DNA of 64,000 nucleotides from Populus alba (Eukaryota; Streptophyta; Magnoliopsida; Malpighiales; Salicaceae): the NCBI RefSeq assembly GCF_005239225.2, contig NC_133284.1, positions 31,978,339-32,042,338 of the forward strand. Direction: 5' to 3'. Shown in pieces: positions 48,224 to 60,815 of this stretch (positions are counted from its first letter, which is position 1; each line of letters begins with the position of its first letter). The notes below the pieces were generated by a model, which made no database searches, had not been told where the DNA came from, and was given only the letters and a program-made list of their open reading frames with translations. The translations under genes were made by a program, and so were the position numbers.

Positions 48224-49384
48224 TTAATTTATTGGATTTCCAAAGGCCGAACCTCCAAGTAACCCTCCAGCAGAAGCACCATAAACATCTGAAGGATCGA
48301 GAATTGGGGAAGAAGAGGCCCCATGTCTCCCTGCGCCGCCGCCGCCACCACCGTTAGCAGCACCCAAATGCAATTCAGATATATTAGGGAACCCATCTCT
48401 TGTTTCAACTCCTTGGTCATATAGAAACCCTTTGAAAACATGACCACCAATCTTCACCACAGCCTGATACGCATACTCGTCTTCACCATCTTCCACTGCT
48501 GTCACTCTAACACACCTGAAAACTGCTGGTGCAGTTACTTGCACCGGTAATCTCTCTTTAAAACCTGCATCTGCAAACATAATTCAACAAAAGCCCTACT
48601 CAGAATTTCACGTTTACATTAACAACCCTAAAGCAAGAAAAAAAACAATAATAGTGAAATGTTAAACTCAAAAACCTTGGTGACTAGAACTCGTGTCATA
48701 GCTCCTTGGAGGAGTCGTGTTAGAAGTGGAAGTATGAGAAGTAGTAGTAGTTTGAGAGTTTATAAGTCTAGGTTTCTTGGAACCAGAAGTAGACCCAGTG
48801 GAACCAGCACCCCCACCAGCAGTTGCTATAAGCTGACGCTCTCTCCTCCTCGCAGCCGCTACCCACGTGCTCTTCACATGAGTAGCACAATCAAACCCAC
48901 GGCTTTTACAGCACGTCCTACACCTTCTATGGCTACAATCTTTCTTCGCTTGGTTTCCACAATCCTCACACGTAGTTGTAGCAGACGATGATGAATTTCC
49001 TCCAAGATTTCCACAACCATTACCACCACCATTTCCACTTTGTAGTAGAAGATTCGCTGTTGAATTATTGTGATGATCAATAATCGAAGGAGTGGTGTCA
49101 GAACCTTTCTTGATATATTGAGAGCCTTGGTTTTGCCAAAACGGATGAATTCCACTAATCTTGTTTCGACCATTATTCAACAACTCTTGATCATCCATGT
49201 TTTGTGGCGTAAGGAGTGGAATGACACCAACACCTACCCCAACACCAAGAGCTGTAGCATTGGAAGCATTGATTGGATCTGCTGTTGAAAGATTGATTTG
49301 CTCATGATGGTGGTGGTGGTGGTGGTGGTGGTGGTTGAAGGGAGCAGCAGGAGCCACAACGAAGACATCACGAAGGCCCACCAT
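48224..49384 (-). CDS. LRP1: LATERAL ROOT PRIMORDIUM 1-like transcription factor (SHI/STY/SRS family), 351 aa
   Basis: Two exons, 48676-49384 and 48224-48570, join in frame (CAAG|AT, Gln then Asp). The start [13 protein letters not shown] corresponds to the usual LRP1 start. A run of ten His (about 18-27) follows, then [10 protein letters not shown]. The family's RING-like zinc finger lies at about 139-184: [46 protein letters not shown]. Exon 2 holds the IGGH dimerisation region: [37 protein letters not shown] (IGGH 277-280). The protein ends in a Gly-rich tail. SRS factors bind DNA and activate auxin-biosynthesis genes; LRP1 acts in early lateral-root primordia. The zinc finger is standard except [10 protein letters not shown] where many relatives have [10 protein letters not shown]. 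Upstream open codons without an ATG are discussed in findings. Confidence 0.95.
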
Positions 49385-49386
49385 GC

Positions 49387-49488
49387 CTATGTCTGGAGGG
49401 AGGCTGTAGTTGATGGACCTGGATGAGTTAGGCCATGTTGTACCGGATGCTTGGCCGGCGGATGCATCAGCGGCGGTGGGACCGGCAT
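49387..49488 (-). promoter_or_regulatory. Upstream ORF in the LRP1 leader
   Basis: A 33-codon ATG frame ([16 protein letters not shown]...) in a different reading frame from LRP1. Its TAG lies 2 nt before the LRP1 ATG at 49384. A second, two-codon uORF (ATGGCCTAA) lies inside the same stretch near 49434. The arrangement would make LRP1 translation depend on reinitiation or leaky scanning if this region is in the mRNA. Confidence 0.5.
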
Positions 49489-49599
49489 TGAAGCCGAGTG
49501 AGAGGTCGTCTGGACCAGCGGTACGGATACCGGAGGAATTAGAGGTGGCCCAGTCAGCAAAGGCACCGGTGTCTGATAGGAGCTGCCTAATCCTTGTAG

Positions 49600-50270
49600 T
49601 AGCCACAACTGATAATTTTGTAAGAAATAAGAAAAAAATAATATTATATATATATATATATGTTATGTAAGTAAATATACAAGATGAGTGTGTTTTTATG
49701 ATAATTATAGAAGAGAGAGAAGGGAGGATAGATTTTTGGAAGGGGAAACTAAATCCAAGGATGTGTGTATGTAGGTGTTATGTGATCGAAGTGGGGTCAA
49801 GAACTCTGAAATTGTATCAGAGAAAGGGAGATTTGTTGAGAGGGAGAACAATAGCAGAAAGAAAGAGATCTTGTTTGTTGGGGTGGGCTTTGTTATTCTT
49901 TTCCCTTCTTTTTTTCTCCAAGTAGGACTGGTTGCTGCTACAGTCGTGGCCTGCTGCTGCTGCTGCTAGGCTCTGGGGTTTCTGTTGGTAGAGTAGTATA
50001 CAGACAATAGTAATTAGTAATACTGAACACAACTGTCACTTTGGCTTTTGTGAGAGCAAGAAATAAATAAATAAAATGTCGGGGCTTGAGAGGGAGAGAT
50101 GACTGAGTTTTCTCTGGAAGATGGGGCAGTGAGAAAGAGAAGTAGAAGAGACTGATGAGGAGGATAAGTAAAAAAGAATGCAATAACGACCCTTTACTAA
50201 GCTCTAGTATCTCTTTGTTGTGTTATAGATACATTTAGTAGTAGTAGTAGACAACACTAGTATTTGTTGT
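49600..50270 (-). promoter_or_regulatory. Probable long LRP1 leader/promoter
   Basis: CT-rich on the minus strand, with no ATG on that strand between about 49489 and 50230. A good intron acceptor (TTTTTTTCTTATTTCTTAC...ATCAG) ends at 49610, so a leader intron is likely. A (TA)n run occupies 49643-49661. Confidence 0.45.
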
Positions 50271-50279
50271 CTTGCCGAC

Positions 50280-50341
50280 CTCTCTCTCTCTCTCTTCATA
50301 AGATCATCATCTTCTTCGCTCAGCTCTCTCTCTCTCTCTCT
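50280..50341. repeat. (CT)n microsatellites
   Basis: Two CT runs separated by a short CATAAGATCATCATC spacer, about 0.9 kb upstream of the LRP1 start. Confidence 0.9.
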
Positions 50342-50344
50342 CAA

Positions 50345-51400
50345 TATGGTTTTCCTAGAAAGCGAAAAAATGTGGTGGGTTCCTCTCGACCTCTCTTTCT
50401 TCTCTCTCAATACTATAAGAGTTATTGTGACATTATTATTGGAGAGAGTGAGAGAGATAAAAGGGTACAAAGACTTTTGTTCTCTGGTTTTTGTAATTTT
50501 ATGAGGCTCTAAAGTCACATGACACCTTTCATTCACTCTGGGAAACTTCTTCTCTACCCTCGGAGTATCACTGTGCCATGCGTTCTCCACTCTCTCTCTC
50601 TGCGCGTGGATGTGCTTCCACCATATCACGTCGTGAGTGGAATGAAGAGGGTGGAGGGCAGGATTCCAGTCCTTTTGTCGATCGTTGACGATGTGATAAG
50701 GCCAGTTTTAATTCATATGATCAGTCGTGCTTTGAAACCTGTGATTGGGTGATTTATTGCGAATTAACTGAGGCACACGCTCAGGATAATTACGGGAAAA
50801 CTTGTGCTATGACACAAACAGCACAAATCCATGTGAATAGAAACAATTTGACTCATTCATCGATTAGTGCCATTTAAAGGTTCGTTTGGTGTTGTAGTTG
50901 CTATCATTTTGGTTATAATTTGTACTGTGGTTGTATTTATAATTATTGTTAAGATTGAAAGATGTTTGTGGCATATAATCTTAACACCACTCAAAAGCCA
51001 TTTATAAAATCCAAAAACTTTAATCTGTGGCGTGTCGATTCTGCTGTTTAAACAGCTTCCAAAACATTGCTTGTCATAATTTTAAAATTCTTAGAAACGT
51101 TTTTATTTGGATTTTGGAAGAGAAAACTCGAGAGAACAGAAGCCCCCGTGAGTTTCCTTGCTTGAGTTAGGTGTGGTTAAGGTATCTCTTATACCTGGAT
51201 CGTCGGTGGGGGCCTTAAATCTTGATTTAATATTAATTAGGTCATTGCCAACATAATTATTATACACTTGACTAGGTCTATATAATGGATGTTTATAAAG
51301 CGGTGATCATTGCTGTTAAAATCATGAATTGGTTCATATAAGTATACTATTTAGTATATAAATTCAAATTAAAAACTCAAGAACTAATAAAATCAGACAA
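50345..51400. other. Intergenic, no gene
   Basis: Mixed CT-rich and AT-rich DNA. No open frame with recognised homology. Confidence 0.5.
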
Positions 51401-51404
51401 CCGT

Positions 51405-52143
51405 GTACAATTTTGCAAAATGTAGTCTTCAAGGCCAAAATCCACCATGGACTTTCTACAAACATGTTTTCCACACCATCTTCTCTGTTGCCTCTCAATC
51501 CCATAGCAAGACCTTGTAATAACACCAACCCCTTTTCACAATCTTCTCCAAGAGTCACAAAACAATGGTTATTTCCTTGATTTTGGAAAAAAATCCGCAT
51601 CCGAATCCTTGGCCTGTTCAGTCCTTTTTTGTCCTCTGATAATATACGTTCTGGGTCTGTTTTAGTGCCACCATTCTCGAGGAATGGTGGTACAGGCGGT
51701 GGCGAGTAGATGATTATCTTTTGTTTCTTGATGACCCCTCTTCAAAAAATAAGGGCTTTATGGACCAAAAGGTTCAATTGGGTGGTTATCCGGTTGCTAA
51801 TGGAGATCGCCATCTGCATAGAAGGAGATTTTCAGAGAGTGATGTGTGTTTTGGTGCTCAAGATGGATATAAGCCTTGTTTGAATTTTGCTAGAGGGTTT
51901 TGCAAGAATGGAGAAAGTTGCAAGTTTGATCATGGTGGTGAAAATATTGTTGAGGTTAACGGTGGTGGTGTTCTTGTGGGTTCAACAAGGGAAATGGAGG
52001 AACATTACTTGCAGCAGCAAGAGGAGATGACGATAATGAAGGCTGCACAGCAACATCAGCAGCAAAGGTTGACTTATTTCAAGTACATGAATTCTTCGTT
52101 GCAACCACAGAATAAAACCGAGTGGTGTGTTCAAGATTACTAA
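51405..52143 (+). pseudogene. CCCH zinc-finger (C3H-RRM family) pseudogene
   Basis: Across two frames the sequence reads LQNVVFKAKIHHGLSTN, TPSSLLPLNPIARPCNNTNP, FSQSSPRV, then [40 protein letters not shown]. The zinc finger follows, [19 protein letters not shown] (C-x7-C-x5-C-x3-H), then [20 protein letters not shown] and a Gln-rich stretch. This is the middle of plant CCCH proteins that carry an RRM further on. Stops and frameshifts lie near 51575 and 51700, and the N terminus and RRM are missing. No introns are seen in the part present, so a processed copy is possible. The last 140 codons are still open. Confidence 0.8.
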
Positions 52144-52149
52144 TTTTGC

Positions 52150-55100
52150 TTCTAGCTTGCCTCCTCGTATAATGTGTCAGATTTTCAATTTCAATCTGTC
52201 CTGCTGGTGGGATCTTGGTCTTAGTTTGGTGTACCTGTTAATTTCGGGTCATTATTGTTCAACCTAGCAATCCCTTTTTTTATTTATTTTTTAATGGTTA
52301 GTATTTATATTAGGTTATGCGTATCTTGATTAATTTCTAGAATTTTTAAAATTAATAATTATTTAAATTTTCAGTGATTATGAGGTTTGTTACACTTAAA
52401 TTAATAATTAAAAAAAAACAAACCTAGAATTTAACCGATTAAACGAAATCCCTTATAATTACAATTCATTAATTATATATACAAGATGAGACCAATAATA
52501 CAAAATAAGTTAACTTCAAAGTGTTTTAGAAATATTTTAAGAGTGTTTGTTTTAGCTTTTGTAATTTTGATATGGTACAATCCAATTATATACAAAAATC
52601 AACCACAAAAGCTAAAAAAAATTATTTTTTTGGCTTTTTTGATGGATTCCATACCCAAAACTCAACCTCTATCTCTAAAACAAACACACTAATTTTAACA
52701 CATAAAAATGATGATTTCAAGGTCAATTGGGAAATAATGAACCCCCAGTATGAATAAGGTTCCTCTCCACCTCAAGCATTATTGTGGTTTAATGCAGACA
52801 TGTTGGGATTGATTTGTTACATGCTTGAAGCTACCAGCCTGATTCTTTAATGCAGACATCATGCCCTGTAACCTAAACTCTAGCAGGAGAGAATGATCAT
52901 GCATTCATAATAGCAGGAGATAATAAAGTAAGGGAGGAATTACTCTTTACTCTAGAATTTTATATTCCCTCGATTAATCCGATAAAAGAAATAAAAAACC
53001 TAAACTATATAATGCTAGATATAGATTTAGCTTTCGCGTTTTGAAAATGTAACGCTTTATTATACAATCTTCAACGGCTAAAAGGGATTGCTTGTTAATT
53101 TTTATTTTTTTTATTAGGGTAAACTCTCGATACTATCACGGGTGTATTGGAACATTTTCACGTAAGATCATGAGGTTTCGAGAGGAGGCAGAAAGATAAA
53201 AATTGCAAAAAAGAAAAAGATTTTGGAAGTTATCGTTAAATGTTATTTTAAATCTTAGAAACTTCAGGGCTGATTTGAAGAGTTTCTAATTTAAAGGGAC
53301 CGAAATGGTTGCTGAATATAAAAATTGAAAAAGGAAGACGCTCAGTTGCCCTTCATCAGGACGTGTGATGCACGTTCTCGCACATTAAACATTTTTCTGT
53401 CAAATACGGATAAAAATTAATAAACACGGAATAGTAGTCCCAAATCATAGTGCGTGCCTGTTTGGCACTGTTGTTCAACCTGTTTTTTAAAATATTTTAA
53501 TTTTTTTTTGTTAAAATTAAGTGTGGTTTGTACTTTTTAAATCGTTTTGATGTTATGATATCAAAAATAATTTTTTAAAAATAAAAAAATATTATTAACA
53601 TACTTTTTGACATGAATAATAACTATAACGTTCCGGAACACCCTCAACCCATGTACGTAATCTGACACGCTGTGCTAACTGAGTTGAGAATTGAGATTTC
53701 AAGTGTGTTTACTACGATTATTTTTTAAGATTTATTTTTAATATTAATATATATAAAATAATTAAAAATATATATAAAAAAAATCTAATTTCAGATAGAA
53801 AAAAATTAAAGATTTTGAGAACACGTGGCGGCAACAGCGTTACCAAACATGCTCTTTATGTCTGATAAACGGGAGAGATTTTCAAAAGCTGTCGTTTTGT
53901 TTGTGGCATGCTCAATTATTGAAGGCCGAAACACTACTGTTCAACGCTATCTTTTTTTTAGGACAAAGCTCACCTTCCTCCTCGCAGAAAATTTTATGTG
54001 TTGCCATGATGTGAATATATATTATACAAAATTCAGGGTTTTATTTTCCTTTTAAATTTGACTGAAGATTTTATTATAAAGCATCCGTATAACTTATCGT
54101 CTACATAATTAACTCAATTAACTTACAAAGCACTTCAAGGAATCTCTACCATGCTTATATGTCTACATGGAGTCCTTCTTCTTGGATGGATAATCTATGA
54201 TCTTTTATTTTATTTTCACTTGATGAAACTCCCAACTTCATGCAATTTTAAATTCCCTGGTTCGATGGAGAGAGATTTTGTCCTATATGGGAGGATCGTA
54301 AGGCAGTGTTATTATTGCTGGAATTATATTTCTAGGAGCGCGTCCATGTAAAGACTGAAGGAGCTAGGATCATGCATAAGCAGTTGGAAAAATGAAATTC
54401 TAGCTAGGGCTAGTACTTAAAGATGGAGTTGTGGGGAAAAGGCAGCCTAGCTAAAAACTGCTTAACGTAGACATTAACTCAGACAACTCGCTTTTAACAA
54501 TGGAGGTGTGTGTCCTTAATTAGAGTCATTTCAAAGCGTGGTTTGGTGCCAACTTTTGTATTTTAAGAAGACGGCAATGATAATTGAAGTTTTAGGGCAC
54601 GGGAAAGCGAAAGCGAAGCTCTTCGAGTCCTTTGGCATGCCGTATGGGGCCAAGAATCTCCTCTCAAGTCTCCTCCATTGTCACTTCTCTTCTCTCAAGG
54701 TTTTCCTTCTTTCACCTTGCTCATAATTCTTACCAAAGACTCCTCATGAGCGTGTGCTAATAAAGTCTCTCTTTTTCAAAGCACGTTCATGTTTCTCTCT
54801 TTCAAATTAAGTGTTCATGAATTTGGAAAGCACTTTTTCTCTCGAGTTCCACTCATTAACATGTTGGGTTATGGAGAAGCTGATCTAGCTTCTCTTTATT
54901 GTTTCAATAAGATGGCTTTGCTCAACTCAGTAAAGCATGAGTACTAACTTTAACCAAAAAATATTCTTATACGAGCTTCGTATACGCCCTATCTCTCATT
55001 AATTATATATTTTAAACCTAAACCATCTCATATATATCAAATCATCCGTGTTAGATATTAATTAAAATATTAGTCTAAGTAGGAATATTCTTGTTACATC

Positions 55101-55940
55101 ATGAATTAGAGCCTGTGATCTATCTATTATATACAAAATTTAAGAGTGTTGGACATTAATTAATAAGTAAAGAGTGATTCAAATACTGCGTGTGTTTTAA
55201 TGGGAATTAAACTTGTGGGAAAAAAAAATCTTAAAAATTGACACTTTGGTTAGGCTTCTATCAAGTAATTAATTGATCTTAAATATTATAACAGAGTGAT
55301 ATTGCAGCGCCGGTGAGATGAGATATCATTTTCTTTACTGGTTTTCAGGGAAGGAAAAAGAAAGGGGATAATTTAGTGCTGGCTCAGGATCTTGTTCTGG
55401 TCATCGGATCGTGGCCGGATTGATCACTTTCTATATAATCTCCGGTTCGTAGTTGTTGTGATCATTAGATGCTTGTCAATTTTATTCCGGTGGAATGATA
55501 CGGCCAAGCATTTAGGTTCCTTATGTCAGTTTTTCTAAGAGTCATTGAGAGATTTAAATTAATGTTGCTGTAGTACCGAAATTTAATTATCAATATCATT
55601 TAATTTCTATCTTATTTTTCACCAGCTAGATCCTGTCTCGGAAGTAACCCACCGAGCAATTAGTGTGACTTTCGGGCAAACATCCACCCTAGAGAAAAAT
55701 ATAATTTCGGGGATAACACACATATCTATGACCTTTAGATATTTTTTTATCATACCATCAAGTCACGGATATCATCAACGATTATTTTTTTATGAAGGAA
55801 AACTCAAAGAATTGGCCCGTGACCAACAATGAATGGTGCGTTCTCCATTAATCTCTCGTCAATTTAATGAGAAGATAGGGGTCAATAGCTAATTTTTTGG
55901 AAGAAAATATATCCATTTTCTTTGCTGAATATATATATAT
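52150..55940. other. AT-rich intergenic DNA with repeat copies
   Basis: Copies of the AT-rich dispersed repeat lie at about 53455-53645 and 53705-53830. Short GCAGACAT and AGCAGGAGA words are duplicated near 52790-52925. No gene is supported. Confidence 0.5.
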
Positions 55941-55944
55941 AATT

Positions 55945-56176
55945 AGAAGGTCTTGACCTAGCGGTGGAAGGGGCTTGTTTTTTTTCTCTGCACCAGGGTT
56001 CAAACCTCACTGTGTATGTCTGTCACCCCCGCGGTGCCTTACATGCTCACTGGGTTTGCAGGATGTTCAATGGACCGTGGGATTAGTCATAGTGCACGCA
56101 AGCTGGCCCGGACATCCACAAAATAAAATAAAATAAAAAGTGCAAGACCCTTGTGGTCGATAAAAAAAAATAAAAA
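55945..56176 (+). mobile_element. tRNA-derived SINE
   Basis: An internal RNA polymerase III promoter is visible: A box CTAGCGGTGGAAG (about 55958-55970) and B box GGTTCAAACC (55997-56006) at tRNA-like spacing. A SINE-like body follows (ACCCCCGCGGTGCCTTACA, GCAAGCTGGCCCGGACATCC) with (AAAAT)n and poly(A) tails. It carries no coding sequence and needs LINE proteins to move. It resembles SINEs of Salicaceae as I remember them. Confidence 0.7.
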
Positions 56177-56179
56177 ATT

Positions 56180-58000
56180 GGTGATGGGTGATGAGTTTTA
56201 TAGAGTTAAGCAGTGTATATGTTCAAAACGAGGGGGAAAAAACAGAAGCTAAGTGTACACAGCACAGCAACAGGAGAGGGTTATCCAAAGAAGTACGCCA
56301 CTTATAAATACTCTTGAATTAATGGATTGTTTAGCTGTCTAGCGAGTGACGCGACATGGAAACTAGAGAAATTTAAGTAGTAACTTTTGAAGAGATAACA
56401 TGTGATAAAAGAGGAAGCTAGCTGAACTGCGTCGGAAAGTGACATGTCCTAGGGTTACGTCTGTACATGAATCAAAAACTGGAAGATTATAAAGAGGATA
56501 AATATCCTATGACTTATGAGGCAGGAGCCATCATGATCTATAGCTTTCCCTTTCCCACGCTATAAAAACATTACGTATAACTAATATTTATTTGAGTTAG
56601 TGTTAAAAATAAATTTTAAAAAATAAAAATATTATTATAATATATATCTAAATAAAAATTACTTTAAAAAACAATTTCTAATACACTTTTAAACACCTGA
56701 AGACTGAGTTAACTGCAACAAAGATAATTAAAAATGATACAAGTTTGTAGGATTAATCAAAATAAAAATAAATGGAATGAGGTTCATTGAACTCAATCAT
56801 ATCAATTATGGCATGAATTGCTCCCACGTAACATGAACTTCGATCCCATGCATCGAAAAGAAAAGGGCTGGGGTGGAAAAGAAAAGTAGAGAAATAAAGC
56901 CGGTGGAAAAAAGACAAAAATAAAGCAAGATTCTCACAAAATTAACTTCAATTCATGCTTTTGTTTTTAGATAAATATCAGTTCATGATGCTCGGGGGGA
57001 TTGATCGATGGTGTACGGACCTGCCTTGCATCGAAGAAGAAAGCCCACTGAATGGTCTTTTTGATAAAGAGAAAAGCATATGCTATACTCCCCCACCAAT
57101 CATCAATCGAAGGCAGAAACTAAAATCTGGGTGCTTTTAATTTCCTTGAAAATTAAAAGGTATGGCCCAATTCCAGTAAAATGTGTTTTGAATTTCAATA
57201 AAATTACTTTTATGTCATTTAATTTATAAAAAAAATCAAGCCTCTTGGGTGAAGGTAATGATATTCTTTTTTTTTACAAAGTATAAATATTATTTTACCC
57301 TAAATATAAACAAAATATAAAATTATTGATCAATGGTTTTCTTAGTGTACATGGATCCTTAATAGTAAAATTATGTATTTACCTCTAGAGCAAAAAAAAA
57401 ATTATTGTATTGCTAAATAAGGGTGTTTTGAAATTTTTAAATTTTAAAATACAGTGCAATTACCTCTTTAATCTTGAAAGAGACAAAACATAAGCTTAGC
57501 ATTTGGGGGTGTCTTTGTACTTTCATATGATTATTTTGTGTACTTGATAGGGTTTTGATGAGAGGCATTTTAAAATTTTTTACATTTTCAAATTATTTAA
57601 TGCTTAAAGTTGTTGGCGTGTGCTTGGCACACCCCAACGCATGGGTGGCATTCGCGCCATTCAAGCGGAGTGAATTTATTCAGTCATTTCGTTTGTATTT
57701 ATCTTTTAAGTTATGAGTTTTTTAGGATGATGATTTATTATTTATTTATTTAAATAAATAAGTTAAATAATCACAATCGGATGCATGTCTCATTTTATAT
57801 TATAAAATATCTTGATCTTACTTGCATATTCTTTTTAATTTACACTTTAAATTTTTTTATGTAAAAAAAACACATTGAAACAACCTATATATCTAGGATT
57901 TTTTTGAAAAAAATATTTCTAACCTGCAGTGAAGCGCAAGTTAAATGACTAGTTTTCATTTATAGTTCAACAATATATATCTTATTTGAATATTTTTTTT
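56180..58000. other. Intergenic, AT-rich
   Basis: Contains an AT-rich repeat copy at about 56575-56705 and no recognisable gene. Confidence 0.5.
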
Positions 58001-58004
58001 AGGC

Positions 58005-58088
58005 TAAGTTGATTTGGGTAATCTTAGTCAACCCACTCGATCTGTGATGCCTGAGGTCGACCCCTAGATCGGGTTTAAAAACTATGAT
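58005..58088. mobile_element. Right end of an ACTATG-family element
   Basis: GTCGACCCCTAGATCGGGTTTAAAAACTATG closely follows the right ends seen at 9246 and 23125. The left end is not recognisable. Confidence 0.4.
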
Positions 58089-58089
58089 A

Positions 58090-58870
58090 AAAAAAAAATA
58101 AGGATCAAATTTGGCATGAAAATCAAATAAAATCAAACAATGAGGGATAAATATTGAAAAAAAATGAAACCGAAATAAATTATAATTAAAAAAATATGGA
58201 ACAATTTTTTTTTAAAAAAAAACATGTATGAAATTGAAAAGAAAATCAATTAGAAGAAGGGTCAAAAGCAAAATAAATATTAATTAAAAGAAAGATGACA
58301 AAATCTTACATAAAAATAAAATAAAATAAAATGATAAAGGATAAATTGAAAAAAATCATCAAAAGAATTTAAAGCAAATGCATAACAATAAAAAAATGAG
58401 AACCATAATTGAAATAATACAAAAAGATATGACATTTTTGAACTTTTGGTGGGTGGAGGAGATAGAAAAGAGGATGGAGAAAAAAAATCCAGCCACCACC
58501 TAACGATAATGATTATGACAACATGAGCTGGTTAGGAAGAAGTGTCGTCTTAAAACGCTTCTCCTGAGACAACAATTGGGTATTTTTGGAGACCCGAGAA
58601 GGTGTCATGCGTCACCAAAATGGCATGAACAACCTCCACATGTTGGCACATAATAAGCATGTGCTAACAACTTTATATATATATATATCAAAACACCCAT
58701 GATACCACATGAAATTTACAAATAATAATAATAATAAATAAGTGCAAAAGACACAAATACCCCTAAAAACAAAAGCATTTGTTTTAAAATCCAAGGATAT
58801 TTTGGTAACCTCAGCATGCTAAAAAAATTAAGTACAAGGTAATGTGAGCTTGTGCAAGTTTCAAGTCCAA
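58090..58870. other. A/G-rich repeat-like DNA
   Basis: A-rich sequence with repeated AAATTGAAAAAA words, then a short mixed stretch with (TA)n at about 58674-58688. No gene. Confidence 0.4.
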
Positions 58871-58879
58871 AGAGCTTTC

Positions 58880-59430
58880 ACTTGAAAGGGCGTGTTAGAG
58901 AATAATATAAATCATATTTTGGGACATCACCTAACAGCTTAAGCTATTGGGTTGAGATGATTTTTAGACACATTACAATAAAAAATTTGACAAGATTTAC
59001 AATTATATTATTTCTACATAAAAACATATTTTCCCTTTAGTATATGTATAATAATATAAATTATATATTAAGATCTTATTTGACAATTTAACTTTTTTAA
59101 TTGAAAGCTTATTTAACATGGTATTAGAGTCTTATAAACTAAACAGTTACGAGTTTGAATCTCATCACCTTTATTCTATTTTATAAAATTAAACACAAGG
59201 TACAAGAAGACCTTCAATCCTATATTTTTCATTTGAGGATGTATATTAAAAAATAATATAAATCATATCTTGAAAACTCTCTCAATAACTTAAGTTTTTG
59301 AGTTGAAATTCTTTAACATTATATTATAGCTTTGTTAATCAATCGATTATGAATTTATATCATATCACCTCTATTTCATTTAATAAAATTAAACATAAAA
59401 TAACGATAAATTTATACAAGTTTTAAATTT
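58880..59430 (+). repeat. LTR-like repeat present twice in tandem
   Basis: The phrase AATAATATAAATCATAT followed by CTTAAG and TTGAGTTGA occurs at about 58910 and 59255. Each is followed by text ending CATCACCT or CATATCACC, then ATTAAACA. In the first copy GTGTTAGAG starts the repeat and TGGTATTAGAGTC near 59120 resembles the tRNA-Met primer-binding site of copia elements (TGGTATCAGAGC). Confidence 0.5.
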
Positions 59431-59434
59431 AACT

Positions 59435-60590
59435 AGCTAGCTACTTCCATCCTTCTTCCTAAAATCTCGTACTTGGATTAGAGGTGTTAAATCTAGGTTG
59501 AAGTAATTGATTTAAAAAATCTATAGCTCAAAACTTAATTAGAATGGGTAACTCAAACGTGTTTTTAATAACTTGGATAACTCAGTGAAACTTAGCCTAA
59601 ATTTGATCAAATCTAACATCTAAACAAATTTAAAAAACAAAATGACCATGTTTAAATAAAAATAATTGACCGAGCAATCAAATCCATGAATGGACCTATC
59701 GACCAAATAACCAAGCTCCTTCCCATGTCAGTTCCTATATCTGATCTGACAATTATGATTATATGGGACGATATCTTTAGATCACGAGCGTGTTAAAAAG
59801 ATCGACATGCTTCCATAAAGCAGCCTCAATGGATCTCAAAACAAATCTTCTCGTTGACTGTGAAGCCTTCATTGATAACGATTTTGAAAGGAATTTATGT
59901 CACAACTCACAGCCAAAGAACACAATTTTACCATAATCATCGGTGCCCAGTAATACTTCCACATGAAGTAACCTCAATGCATTAGGTTTTCTTTACCAGC
60001 ACATTTATGTATAAATAAATATATTACATGCTTCAATTCTAATTATTGGCTATATATTTAATTTTATAAAATAATATTTTTAACACTTGGGAATATTAAA
60101 TCAAGTCCAATTTGATAATTTTCTAAACATGATAATTTTTATTTAATGCAAATTTACTATGAAAAATAATTTTCAAAATTTAGTTAAAAAATTAACCATA
60201 TTAAAATTCTTGTTAACATCCTAAATTATTTTAGAGTCAAACAAACAAATTTTTATGGCTTAAAAAACTCTATTTATTTTAGAAAAGCTATTATTTTTTA
60301 AATGTTATTTTAATTAAACAATTTAATTAAATCATGATCCTATTAGGATATTACAAAATTCAAAAATTTGAAAAAAAAACATTTTAATTCAATCCTTATA
60401 CTATCAGGATAATTAATTTAATTTAAGTTTTAATTTTAAAATATAAAATCAATATTTTATATATGAAGAGATAAAATCATAATTATGCCTTAAAATACCC
60501 ATTGTAATTACTAATTAGGTTCAAGAGCCAGGGGAAAATTCGTTATTTTGCTCCAAAACCCTAAAAAATGCTTCATGGGTAGAATCATAA
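59435..60590. other. AT-rich intergenic DNA
   Basis: No gene or clear element. A/T homopolymers dominate after 60000. Confidence 0.5.
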
Positions 60591-60815
60591 GAGCTACTTC
60601 CGGCACAGAGCACACTAGCCACCACCAAAGCAGCCACAACAGCGATAAAAATGGCTGCCGATGTGCTGCAAGGCAACAACCGCGCGCATGGATGCTCAGC
60701 CGCGCCTTGGCGCTGCTATGGCTGCAACTAGCAGCGACAGGCTGTGACCGTAGCATAGCCAGGCATGCCAATGATGCTGGCGTTGCCGCTTGTGGCAGTG
60801 GAAGCCACCTAAAAG
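60590..60815. repeat. GC-rich island in AT-rich DNA, probable LTR-element remnant
   Basis: About 220 bp rich in GCAGC/GCTGC words (for example CAGCCGCGCCTTGGCGCTGC) between very AT-rich flanks. Open frames on both strands follow from base composition. The sharp edges suggest insertion, but no element class is certain. Confidence 0.35.

Noticed and set aside
49606..49608. LRP1 start at the upstream end of the long open frame
   Set aside because: The codon there is GTG, not ATG. The conserved family start is the ATG at 49384.
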